Part shown: positions 8,387-15,789 of the stretch, in pieces
Position numbering within the stretch: the first letter of the stretch is position 1
How the letters are laid out: each line of letters begins with the position of its first letter
Source of the DNA: Tepidibacillus decaturensis
Lineage (GTDB): Bacteria > Bacillota > Bacilli > Tepidibacillales > Tepidibacillaceae
Length of the DNA: 45,704 nt
Assembly (NCBI RefSeq): GCF_001561915.1
Contig: NZ_LSKU01000001.1
Coordinates: 93,829-139,532, forward strand
Reading direction: 5' to 3'
Notes under the pieces: generated by a model
The model's database searches: none
Told to the model about the DNA's origin: nothing
What the model saw: only the letters and a program-made list of their open reading frames with translations
Made by a program: the position numbers and the translations under genes

Positions 8387-11300
8387 TTGAGTTTATCCGA
8401 AACTTTTACAGAAGAAATGCTTGAAGAGGCGGCAATCGAGATTTTAGGCGAATTAGGATATGAACATCGATTTGGTCCAGATATTGCCTTTGATGGCGAA
8501 GCACCTGAACGCAAAGATTATAAAGAAGTCATTTTAGAAAATCGAGTAAAAGATGCCCTTTTTCGAATCAACAAGGATATTCCGAGAGCCGCTCTTGAAG
8601 ATGCATTTCGACAGGTTATCACGTTCAATAGTCCTTCTTTAGTTGAAAACAACCACCACTTTCATAAGCTTCTGACGGAAGGAATCGAAGTGTCCTTTAA
8701 GGAAAAAGATCTAATCCGAACCAAAAGAGCATATTTAGTAGATTTTGAACATATGGATCGAAATGATTTTCTAGTCGTCAATCAATTTACGATTTTGGGA
8801 CTAGAAAATAGAAGACCAGACCTAATTCTCTTTATTAATGGACTCCCGCTTGTTGTCATTGAGCTAAAGTCTGCATCCGATGAGAATGTGGGAATTGAAA
8901 ATGCGTATCATCAAATCCAAACCTATAAAAAAGATATTGAAAGTCTCTTCCATTACAATGCCTTCTGTATCATTTCTGATGGAATCAACGCTAAGGCAGG
9001 GACCATCACTTCCAATTTGGAGCGTTTTATGAATTGGAGAAGTGAGGATGGGGTGAATGTTGCCCCTCTTACCATCCCTCAATACGAAACCCTATTTAGA
9101 GGAATGTTAGCAAAGGAAAGAATTCTAGATATTATTTCGAATTTCATTCTTTTTCAAGAATCCAAGTCCAGTGATTATGATCAACAGGGTAAAAAAATAG
9201 GAGATAAGAAGTCTCTGATCAAAATCCTAGCTGCTTATCATCAGTATTTTGCTGTGAAAAAAGCAATAGAGAAGACAAAAATTGCAACAAGTGAAACTGG
9301 TGATCGGAGAATTGGGGTCATTTGGCATACGCAAGGTTCAGGAAAGAGCTTTTCCATGGTCTTTTATACCGCAGGACTTGTAAAGGAACTGAATAACCCG
9401 ACAATTATCATCATTACAGATCGAAATGACTTAGATGATCAGCTATACACCACCTTTGCAAAATCAAAGGAGATTTTACGACAAGAACCAAAGCAGGCTC
9501 ATATTCGGAGATTGACAGAGGAACAAAAGAAATCCCAAGCAAAAGATCATTCAAGGGAACTCAATGGACTTTATGATTTGCTCAATGAAAGAGAATCGGG
9601 TGGAATCATCTTCACAACCATTCAAAAGTTTAAACCAGAAGAAGGCGAAATGCCTGTTCTAACTGATCGCCGGAATGTCATTATTATTGCCGATGAAGCT
9701 CATCGAAGTCAGTATGGCTTAGATGCCAAAACTAATTTGAAAACAGGTGATGTGAAATTCGGTTATGCCAAATATATGAGAGACGCACTTCCTAATGCTT
9801 CTTTTATTGGGTTTACAGGAACCCCGATTGAGTTTGAAGACAAATCGACTCCAGCCGTATTTGGCGATTACATCGATATCTATGATATGACTAGAGCTGT
9901 GGAAGATAAAGCAACGGTTAAAATTTACTATGAAAATCGAATCATTAAGCTAGAAGCAGATGAGGATGTATTAAAAGAATTAGACACTGAGTTTGAAGAA
10001 ATCACAGAAGGTCAAGAAGAAATAGAAAGAGAAAAGAACAAGGCCAAGTGGTCAAGAATTGAAGCCATCGTCGGTTCGCCAAACCGCATCAAAAAGTTAG
10101 CGGAAGACATCGTCAATCACTATGAAGCCAAAGCAGAAGTGATGGATGGAAAAGCGATGGTCGTATGTATGAGTCGGAGAATTGCCGTCGACTTGTATGA
10201 TGCGATTACAGCCTTAAGACCGGAGTGGCATAGTGATGATGTAAACAAAGGGAAAATCAAAATTGTCATGACAGGTAGTGCTGCTGATGAAGAAAGGCTT
10301 CAAAAGCATGTTGGGGGGAAACAAAGACGGGACACATTAGCCAATCGGATGAAGGATAATAACGATGAGTTGAAAATTGTTATTGTTCGGGATATGTGGC
10401 TTACAGGTTTTGATGTACCTTCCATGCATACCATGTATATTGATAAGCCAATGAAGGGGCATAATCTGATGCAGGCGATTGCTCGAGTGAATCGAGTCTT
10501 TAAAGACAAAGAGGGTGGCGTCGTTGTTGATTATATCGGTATTTTGGAAAGCTTAAAAAGAGCCCTAAAAGAATATACAGACAGTGATAAGAAAAATATC
10601 GGTATTGATACTTCATCAGCGATTGCGATTATGCTTGGAAAACTAGAAGTATTAAGAGGAATGTTCCATGGCTTAGATTATTCCGATTATATGGGTCAGT
10701 CTCAAGTCAAACGCATTCGAGCCATTACAACGGGAATGGACTTTGTATTATCCATGAGTGAGAAAGAGCAAAAAGATTTTAAACAGTTTGTTACTGAACT
10801 TGGTAAGGCCCATGGACTCTGTGCCGCAACAGAAGAAGGAAAGGCCATCGCTTTAGAAGTCAGTTATTTTAAATCGGTAAAGGCAAGTTTAGTAAAGCTT
10901 GAAACAAAAGGCAAAAGTGCATTATCGAAAGCAGAGATTGAACAAAGAGTCAATCAAATGCTGGAAAGATCAATCATTTCAGAAGAAGTCATTGATGTGT
11001 TTGAAGCAATAGGGTTGAAACGTCCGGATGTATCCATTCTTGATGAGGAGTTTCTTGAAGAAGTGAAGGCATTAAAAACGAAAAATTTGGCATTAGAGAT
11101 GTTGAAAAAACTTCTTCAGGGCGAAATCAAAGTCATGGAACGAAGCAATTTGGTTAAATCGGAACTCTTCTCTGAAAAGCTTAAGAAAGCACTTAACAAA
11201 TACACAAACCAAGCAATAACGAATGCAGAAGTGATCGAAGAACTGATTAGAATGGCGAAAGAGATGAAAAAGATGCATGAAGAAGAAGAAAAGCTCGGAC

Positions 11301-11644
11301 TCAACAAAGACGAAATCGCTTTTTACTATGCTCTTTCAAAAGACGAAGTGGCCAGAGAATTTTACGATGATGAGACGCTGAAAAAGATTGCACAAGAACT
11401 AACAGATTCTATTCGACGAAACGTGACGATCGATTTTAATGTAAGAACCCAAGCCCAGGCAACCATGAGAAAAATAATCAGAAGATTGCTAAAAAAATAT
11501 GATTATCCACCAGAGCAAGCAATGGAAGCCTTAAATGTGGTGATGAAACAGGTGGATTTAATGTGCAGTAATGAAGCATTTACCTATGATCAAATGATTG
11601 ATATACCATTAGCTGCTGAAGAAAAAAGACAATATGAGTTCTAA
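8387..11644 (+). CDS. hsdR: Type I restriction endonuclease subunit HsdR
   Basis: Motor and nuclease subunit, 1085 residues, usual size for the family. The N-terminal PD-(D/E)XK nuclease region shows RPDLILFINGLPLVVIELKS (E-L-K at the active site, about 144-165). The SF2 translocase follows: Walker A QGSGKS near residue 315-320, DEAH at 436-439, FTGTPIEF (motif III), and the C-terminal motifs TGFDVPSMHTMY and QAIARVNRVF. The C-terminal helical part (about 780-1085) docks onto the methyltransferase. It starts with TTG at 8387, preceded by AAAGGGGG. No frameshift seen, so the restriction system appears complete. Confidence 0.94.
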   Translation: MSLSETFTEEMLEEAAIEILGELGYEHRFGPDIAFDGEAPERKDYKEVILENRVKDALFRINKDIPRAALEDAFRQVITFNSPSLVENNHHFHKLLTEGIEVSFKEKDLIRTKRAYLVDFEHMDRNDFLVVNQFTILGLENRRPDLILFINGLPLVVIELKSASDENVGIENAYHQIQTYKKDIESLFHYNAFCIISDGINAKAGTITSNLERFMNWRSEDGVNVAPLTIPQYETLFRGMLAKERILDIISNFILFQESKSSDYDQQGKKIGDKKSLIKILAAYHQYFAVKKAIEKTKIATSETGDRRIGVIWHTQGSGKSFSMVFYTAGLVKELNNPTIIIITDRNDLDDQLYTTFAKSKEILRQEPKQAHIRRLTEEQKKSQAKDHSRELNGLYDLLNERESGGIIFTTIQKFKPEEGEMPVLTDRRNVIIIADEAHRSQYGLDAKTNLKTGDVKFGYAKYMRDALPNASFIGFTGTPIEFEDKSTPAVFGDYIDIYDMTRAVEDKATVKIYYENRIIKLEADEDVLKELDTEFEEITEGQEEIEREKNKAKWSRIEAIVGSPNRIKKLAEDIVNHYEAKAEVMDGKAMVVCMSRRIAVDLYDAITALRPEWHSDDVNKGKIKIVMTGSAADEERLQKHVGGKQRRDTLANRMKDNNDELKIVIVRDMWLTGFDVPSMHTMYIDKPMKGHNLMQAIARVNRVFKDKEGGVVVDYIGILESLKRALKEYTDSDKKNIGIDTSSAIAIMLGKLEVLRGMFHGLDYSDYMGQSQVKRIRAITTGMDFVLSMSEKEQKDFKQFVTELGKAHGLCAATEEGKAIALEVSYFKSVKASLVKLETKGKSALSKAEIEQRVNQMLERSIISEEVIDVFEAIGLKRPDVSILDEEFLEEVKALKTKNLALEMLKKLLQGEIKVMERSNLVKSELFSEKLKKALNKYTNQAITNAEVIEELIRMAKEMKKMHEEEEKLGLNKDEIAFYYALSKDEVAREFYDDETLKKIAQELTDSIRRNVTIDFNVRTQAQATMRKIIRRLLKKYDYPPEQAMEALNVVMKQVDLMCSNEAFTYDQMIDIPLAAEEKRQYEF

Positions 11645-11657
11645 AACATCCAGAAGG

Positions 11658-11684
11658 GACAGATGAGAAAATCTGTCTCTTTAT
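11658..11684 (+). terminator. Weak terminator after hsdR
   Basis: GACAGAT (11658-11664) pairs with ATCTGTC (11671-11677), followed by TCTTTATT. Short stem but well placed 14 bases after the hsdR stop. The open frame that runs through it (11663-11878) has no support as a gene. Confidence 0.45.
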
Positions 11685-11843
11685 TAAAATATGTTTTTAA
11701 TCGAGTGACTAAAGCTTGGAGAGCTTTTTATTCTGGAAAATATCACTTATACAAGAAAAGGAAATTTGTGTGTTTGTGTAGAATGGTAAGGTATATATTT
11801 TTTGCAAATTCTTTTCGAACAATTCATGACAGGAAAAAGTACT

Positions 11844-11919
11844 TTACCGACAAAATAGTCGCAAATCCCATCAATTAAGATTAAATTACGACTATTTTGT
11901 CGGTAAGGAAACGTTTGCA
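11844..11919 (+). repeat. Degenerate attC-like site 0 (18-bp inverted repeat)
   Basis: TTACCGACAAAATAGTCG (11844-11861) and its perfect reverse complement (11889-11906) flank a 27-base loop, then GGAAAC and GTTTGCA (11913-11919). The arm-6 bases-GTT layout equals that of the later sites. The following bases (GTTTGCAGAAATACCTGA) resemble the reverse complement of the cassette's far end (TCAGGTACTTCGGCTAAC), matching at 15 of 18 positions. The expected R'' box upstream of the left arm is not recognisable. Confidence 0.5.
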
Positions 11920-11983
11920 GAAATACCTGAATGCTGAATAAAAATCAAATTACATCAATGTAATAAGAAAGGAAGCACATAAA

Positions 11984-12341
11984 TTGAAAAAAAATCAGTA
12001 AAGAAACAGGAGAACATTATATATGGGGATCGAATTGTGATGGATGGCATCTCCTAAAACAAGAGGATTTAAGTATCATTCATGAGAGAATGCCTCCAGG
12101 TACTGAAGAGGCACGACATTATCATAATAAATCAAGACAATTCTTTTTTATTCTTTATGGTAAAGCAATAATTGAAATTAATGGAGAAATACATGAATTA
12201 AATCAGTTGGAAGGCATTGAAATCCATCCACAAACACCTCATCAAATATTAAATAGAACGTCCAACGATATTGAATTTTTAGTTATCTCGCAACCAACAA
12301 CAATAGGCGATAGAATATTAGTTCATGAAGAGAAACTCTAG
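11984..12341 (+). pseudogene. Cupin-domain protein, frameshifted in a poly-A run (cassette 0)
   Basis: A TTG at 11984 after AAAGGAAG is followed by eight As (11987-11994). As sequenced, the frame closes after four codons. With seven As it would read KKISKETGEHYIWGSNCDGW and continue without a break into MPPGTEEARHYH ... HPQTPHQILN and stop at 12341. The body is a single cupin beta-barrel with metal-ligand-type residues (RHYHNKSRQFF, then HPQTPH). The in-frame ATG at 12090 would remove the first strands and has no ribosome binding site. It could be a real null allele, a phase-variable tract or a base-calling error. Confidence 0.7.
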
Positions 12342-12365
12342 TTATTCAGAGATGTCAGGTACTTC

Positions 12366-12506
12366 GGCTAACACCGTATTCACGCATCGCAGCCTGACGG
12401 CTGCTCGGTTCGCCCGGGGCATTTTGAGAAAGAAGATTCAGGCGGACAACCCTGCGACTTCGTCGCCTTAAGCCTCTCGGGTTCGTGAATACAGAGAACG
12501 TTATGC
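12366..12506 (+). repeat. attC-like site A (long form)
   Basis: R'' GGCTAAC (12366-12372), ACC, arm GTATTCACG (12376-12384), a 99-base structured G+C-rich loop with further internal palindromes, arm CGTGAATAC (12484-12492), AGAGAAC, R' GTTATGC (12500-12506). It is about twice the length of the other sites, as seen in variable-length attC families. Confidence 0.7.
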
Positions 12507-12552
12507 GCAATTACATTATGTGCTTTTCTAATTAGCTAGTAAGGAGAACATG

Positions 12553-13359
12553 ATGGAGATGGATAAAATTAATAAAGCTCTGAAGTTAATAGAAGCTAGT
12601 GCGAGTATTACAGGTAGCGCAGTGGGTGTAGCAGCTGGAGGACTGTTGGCAGGACCGCCTGGAGCGTTTGCGGGTGCTTTAGCGGGGGCGTCAATTACTG
12701 AGATCTTAAAATATATAGGAAGTGAGATGTACGATAGGAAACTATCAATGGGCGAACGTGAAATGGCTAGAATTGGGGCTGCTCTAGTCTATTCAATAGA
12801 AAAGATTCATTCAAACGTCATGCTTGGCTTAAGGGTAAGAGAAGATGATTTCTTTTCTAAGACAGACAAGTCAAAGTTATCAAAAGCTGAAGAGCTTTTG
12901 GAAGGTACATTGTCTAAAGCAAAGAGCTGTTATGAAGAGAAAAAGGTTAAGTACATTGGTAATATATACGGTAATCTTCCCTTTTTTGCATTTATTGATA
13001 GTTATATGGCTTATCAACTAATTAACTTTGCAGAGAGACTCACTTATAGACAGCTATGTATAATGGCAATGATTAAGAAAATAGAGGAGTACAATCTCTC
13101 ACAGGAAGATTACAGAGGAAGCAAACAAATTAACGTGCAGCTTGCCTTTTTACTTAGAGAAATTGTTGAGTTAATGGATTTAAATCTAGGACATGTAATC
13201 CAAAAAAACAATACGGATTCTGAAGTGATTTTTGGACTTACAGATATATCACCAGGAAGATTGAGATTAAACCCACTCGGAAACTCGTTGTATTTGGTAA
13301 TGAGTTTAGATGAAATTGAAGATGAAGATATTAATCGTGTGGTTAGTTTGTTTAGGTAA
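12553..13359 (+). CDS. Unidentified protein with glycine-rich hydrophobic segment (cassette 1)
   Basis: About 268 residues. Near the N-terminus (residues 15-55) lies a Gly/Ala-rich hydrophobic stretch, GSAVGVAAGGLLAGPPGAFA then GALAGASITEIL, resembling glycine-zipper membrane segments. The rest is mixed charged and helical (about 60-200), ending in a small beta-rich part (RLRLNPLGNSLYLV). I do not recognise the family. AAGGAG at 12541-12546 gives a six-base spacing to ATG 12553 (an ATG at 12550 is closer). It is the only gene of its cassette. By position with HEPN proteins and a restriction operon, a membrane-acting defence effector is possible, but this is a guess. Confidence 0.75.
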   Translation: MEMDKINKALKLIEASASITGSAVGVAAGGLLAGPPGAFAGALAGASITEILKYIGSEMYDRKLSMGEREMARIGAALVYSIEKIHSNVMLGLRVREDDFFSKTDKSKLSKAEELLEGTLSKAKSCYEEKKVKYIGNIYGNLPFFAFIDSYMAYQLINFAERLTYRQLCIMAMIKKIEEYNLSQEDYRGSKQINVQLAFLLREIVELMDLNLGHVIQKNNTDSEVIFGLTDISPGRLRLNPLGNSLYLVMSLDEIEDEDINRVVSLFR

Positions 13360-13363
13360 CTGC

Positions 13364-13437
13364 GCATAACACAGGATTCCCTCAACTTCGCCAACATGAA
13401 AGCGGGATGACGCTGCGGGAATCCTTAAACGTTAGGT
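13364..13437 (+). repeat. attC-like site B
   Basis: R'' GCATAAC (13364-13370, inside TGCGCATAAC), AC, arm AGGATTCCC (13373-13381), a loop containing AACTTCGCCAACATGAA and GCGGGATGACG, arm GGGAATCCT (13417-13425), TAAAC, R' GTTAGGT (13431-13437). The R'' end is the reverse complement of GTTATGCGCA at 12500-12509, the start of the same cassette. Confidence 0.75.
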
Positions 13438-13477
13438 GAAATACGGCTGTTTGGTGAACGTAAGGAGTTGTGAATAG

Positions 13478-14020
13478 ATGGACTATGATGAAAAGGTTCT
13501 TTCCAGGCAATATCCCGTAGTTAAAGATTTTGTCTACCATTATATTGCTTATCGAGAGTTAAATAATGCTTATAAAGAATTTACTAAGTCAACGGACTTT
13601 TGGATTTTTACAATGAATGCGCATCTATTGCAGGCGGCAATTTGTTGGTGTATGGTCTTTGGTTCTGATAGATCGAACCCTATACATTGGAAAAATCTAA
13701 ATATCAATGAAAAGGATAATCTGTCGAACTGGTTTCGTAGCGAGCTTACGGAGTATTTAAATATAGATGAGGAAGAATGGGAAAGTTATTGGAAAAGTAT
13801 GGTTACCTTTAGAAATAGGTTTGTTGCTCATCGAGAGTTAACTTTTCAAGACCCTGTCCCATATTTTGAAACTGCATATAAGGTTGCACTATTTTATGAT
13901 CAGTGGGTTAGGAAAATAGTGTATCCTGATTTATTTGACTTAATTGATCTTGAAGAAGTAGCGAATAAATTTAGAGTCCAGACAAGTGAATTAGTTGAAA
14001 GGGTTAGGGCGGGCATCTAG
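13478..14020 (+). CDS. HEPN-like protein, AbiU2-type (cassette 2)
   Basis: A 180-residue, mostly helical protein with FRNRFVAHRE at about residue 119-128, i.e. the R-(x)5-H motif of the HEPN ribonuclease superfamily, with a polar residue after the Arg as in active members. The general layout (helical bundle, late R-N-x-x-x-A-H, then FETAYKVALFYDQW) recalls AbiU2-like HEPN proteins in abortive-infection systems. It starts at ATG 13478 after AAGGAG. It is the sole gene of its cassette with no obvious antidote partner beside it. Ribonuclease activity is inferred from the motif only. Confidence 0.7.
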   Translation: MDYDEKVLSRQYPVVKDFVYHYIAYRELNNAYKEFTKSTDFWIFTMNAHLLQAAICWCMVFGSDRSNPIHWKNLNINEKDNLSNWFRSELTEYLNIDEEEWESYWKSMVTFRNRFVAHRELTFQDPVPYFETAYKVALFYDQWVRKIVYPDLFDLIDLEEVANKFRVQTSELVERVRAGI

Positions 14021-14033
14021 GGAGCCCTACTTC

Positions 14034-14111
14034 ACCTAACAGCGAATTCCCGACATTTAGAGGATAATTCGAGCGGGTTGGGACGCGTCGGGAATTCACG
14101 GGACGTTATCG
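14034..14111 (+). repeat. attC-like site C
   Basis: R'' ACCTAAC (14034-14040, inside TTCACCTAAC), AGC, arm GAATTCCCGAC (14044-14054), a 32-base loop containing GAGCGGGTTGGGACGC, arm GTCGGGAATTC (14087-14097), ACGGGAC, R' GTTATCG (14105-14111). R'' is the reverse complement of GTTAGGTGAA at 13431-13440; weaker complementarity extends to about 18 of 20 bases. Confidence 0.75.
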
Positions 14112-14187
14112 GAAAGATGAGGCAAGGCCGCCGCATCCTGCGACGGATTATCAAGAGAGAGCATTATGAATTGAAAAGGTGATGTTC

Positions 14188-15036
14188 ATGAGAATACAAA
14201 AGATACTTAATGAACAGCAACTCAAGGCGGTATGTGATGTTATAGCAGATACAAACCGAGGACTTACAAAAACAGAGTTGTCAAGGTTACTGGAACAGTG
14301 TCAAATTCAACTTGTTGACGATGGGAAGTCTAGTAATGGTTATACATATACAATAGGATTAAACAAGAGGGACTGGCTTTATAATTGTTTCGTAAATGAA
14401 ATCAATAAACGGCATACATTTGAAAGAATATATTTATTTATCGAGAAAGTACTAAATCCAGTCGCGTATACGAGTGAATCCAGTAGAGAAAAGTATAATT
14501 TTCTTTTTGAAGGAACAAATAAAGCGCTATTGATGGCAGGATTATCCGTGTCCAAAGAGGGAGTACTTAATGAGGTTGTGGAAGCTAAAACTCTTGATGA
14601 GGTTGATAGGCGAGTAAATAATCTAAGAAGACATCTTTATAATAGAGCCATTCACCACGAGGTCGAGAAATATTGCATCAAGGATTACTTACAAAAGGAT
14701 TATTATGATGCTGTATTTGAAGCGGCTAAGGGTTTAGCAGAACGGGTTCGTCAAATTACTGGTTTAACTTCGGATGGTTCTGCATTGTTCCAAAAAGCTT
14801 TTGCAAAGAATGACCCCTATATCTTTTTCAATTCACTGAAGACTGAAAGTGAAATTAATGAGTATACAGGATTAAAAGAACTATTAGAATCGATATTTCA
14901 TTTGGTTAGAAATCCTGCAGCACATACCCCAAAAGTAAACTGGAAAATGGATGAAACAAAGGCTTTAGATATTTTAACGTTGATATCTTTTTCGCATAAA
15001 TATTTAGATGAATGCCATAAAGTGCCTAGGAGTTAG
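14188..15036 (+). CDS. TIGR02391 (Ymh) family HEPN-type protein (cassette 3)
   Basis: About 282 residues. The N-terminal part (1-110) has a predicted winged or helical region (LNEQQLKAVCDVIAD, LTKTELSRLLEQC) seen in AbiJ-like proteins; the C-terminal part (150-280) matches the TIGR02391 family: DYYDAVFEAAKGLAERVR, TGLTSDGSALF, and FHLVRNPAAHTPK with the HEPN R-(x)4-H signature. Family members occur widely in defence contexts and as stand-alone genes. The ATG at 14188 fits AAAGGTGA five bases upstream better than GTG 14179 or ATG 14182. A tail hairpin GTGCGAC/GTCGCAC (15056-15074) follows the gene inside the cassette. Confidence 0.8.
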   Translation: MRIQKILNEQQLKAVCDVIADTNRGLTKTELSRLLEQCQIQLVDDGKSSNGYTYTIGLNKRDWLYNCFVNEINKRHTFERIYLFIEKVLNPVAYTSESSREKYNFLFEGTNKALLMAGLSVSKEGVLNEVVEAKTLDEVDRRVNNLRRHLYNRAIHHEVEKYCIKDYLQKDYYDAVFEAAKGLAERVRQITGLTSDGSALFQKAFAKNDPYIFFNSLKTESEINEYTGLKELLESIFHLVRNPAAHTPKVNWKMDETKALDILTLISFSHKYLDECHKVPRS

Positions 15037-15099
15037 TTGGAATAATTGCTAAAGGGTGCGACGTCCTGTCGCACTCTGGCTTCGGGGGCCTCATCCTTC

Positions 15100-15174
15100 C
15101 GATAACAAGGTGTTCCCGTAACTTCGTTAATATGAATATAGTATGACGATGCGGAAACACCTAGAACGTTATCT
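15100..15174 (+). repeat. attC-like site D (last site)
   Basis: R'' CGATAAC (15100-15106), AA, arm GGTGTTCCCG (15109-15118), a loop containing TAACTTCGTTAATATGAA and ATGACG, arm CGGAAACACC (15152-15161; one mismatch), TAGAAC, R' GTTATCT (15168-15174). The 19 bases ending the cassette (15088-15106) are the reverse complement of its start at 14105-14123 with one mismatch. Confidence 0.75.
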
Positions 15175-15202
15175 GAAAGATCAGAAGAAACAGGGTGATA
15201 AT

Positions 15203-15253
15203 ATGAGATTGTTTAAAGCAAGTTGTGATTATCTAGAAGCGGAAAGTGAATGA
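15203..15253 (+). pseudogene. Truncated first codons of a lost cassette gene
   Basis: After R' GTTATCTGAAAGATC the sequence has AGGGTGAT and an ATG opening only 16 codons (MRLFKASCDYLEAESE) before TGA. No matching cassette end (GATCTTTCAGATAAC) is seen downstream, so the last cassette appears to have lost its 3' part and its attC. Confidence 0.35.
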
Positions 15254-15352
15254 TTGTTGGGCATTTGTTTGGAGAATTGAAGCAAAAAGAAAGGGATGTA
15301 GTATTTTACGAATGATTAGAATATAATAATAGAAAAAGGGGAGTTGTTATTC

Positions 15353-15598
15353 ATGCCAAATATCAAACCCATCTCCGATTTAAGGAATTACAATGAAGTT
15401 CTACGTGATATTGCCATAGGTAAACCAGTATCTTTAACTAAAAATGGTAGAGGAAAATTTGCCATTGTCGATATTAATGAATATGAAAAATTAAAGGCTT
15501 CGCTGAAGCTGATGTCACAGCTTGTCCAGGGAGAGTTCGCTGGAAAAGAAAAAGGATGGATGACTATCGAGGAAGTGGAAGCAGAATTGGGTATCTGA
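15353..15598 (+). CDS. Phd/YefM-type antitoxin
   Basis: An 81-residue protein with the Phd/YefM pattern: ISDLRNYNEVLRDI, then GKPVSLTKNGRGKFAIVDI and a variable acidic C-terminal helix. Such proteins bind DNA as dimers through the N-terminal half and wrap a toxin with the C-terminal half. The ATG at 15353 follows AAAAGGGGAG. No RelE/ParE-type toxin follows; the next gene, 190 bp on, is a Fic protein with its own inhibitory motif. It is therefore an orphan antitoxin or an unusual partner of the Fic gene. A TATAAT at 15322 may be its -10 box. Confidence 0.8.
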   Translation: MPNIKPISDLRNYNEVLRDIAIGKPVSLTKNGRGKFAIVDINEYEKLKASLKLMSQLVQGEFAGKEKGWMTIEEVEAELGI

Positions 15599-15789
15599 GC
15601 ATCCTGGCATACCCCAAAGTATAGTTGCTGTACATATCTTATTTTACTATAGTAGATCCCTTTTGGAAATTAATCTCTTCTCTTTATCTGATAGTGAACT
15701 GTTTTGCTAGAATAGTCTATACCCTAGAAAACCCCGTCTGAGTTCACTAAAATTGTGGTATAATAAAACAAATAATGTAAAAAAGAGGG

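Larger units (their letters stand above)
11844..15182 (+). mobile_element. Integron-like array of gene cassettes with attC-like sites, no integrase seen
   Basis: Five hairpin sites (11844, 12366, 13364, 14034, 15100) separate single genes, all on the plus strand. Each site has the form R''(xxYTAAC or xATAAC), 3 bases, an 8-11 bp inverted arm, a loop, the matching arm, 6-7 bases, then GTTAnnn. The key observation is that the bases after GTT at the start of each cassette are the exact reverse complement of the R'' end of the same cassette: GTTATGCGCA with TGCGCATAAC, GTTAGGTGAA with TTCACCTAAC, GTTATCGGAA with TTCCGATAAC. That is what excision and insertion at G/TT in attC would give. No tyrosine recombinase lies in the window. 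The array begins about 200 bp after hsdR and ends in a truncated cassette. Confidence 0.75.

Noticed and set aside
11663-11878. Possible 71-residue protein after hsdR
   Set aside because: It starts inside the hsdR terminator hairpin and overlaps the inverted repeat of site 0; no ribosome site of its own that is not part of the stem.
11844-11906. Perfect 18-bp inverted repeat as the end of a transposon or a MITE
   Set aside because: No transposase or second copy is visible and no target duplication was found. Position, 6-base spacing to GTT and the resemblance of the next bases to the cassette end fit a worn attC-like site better.
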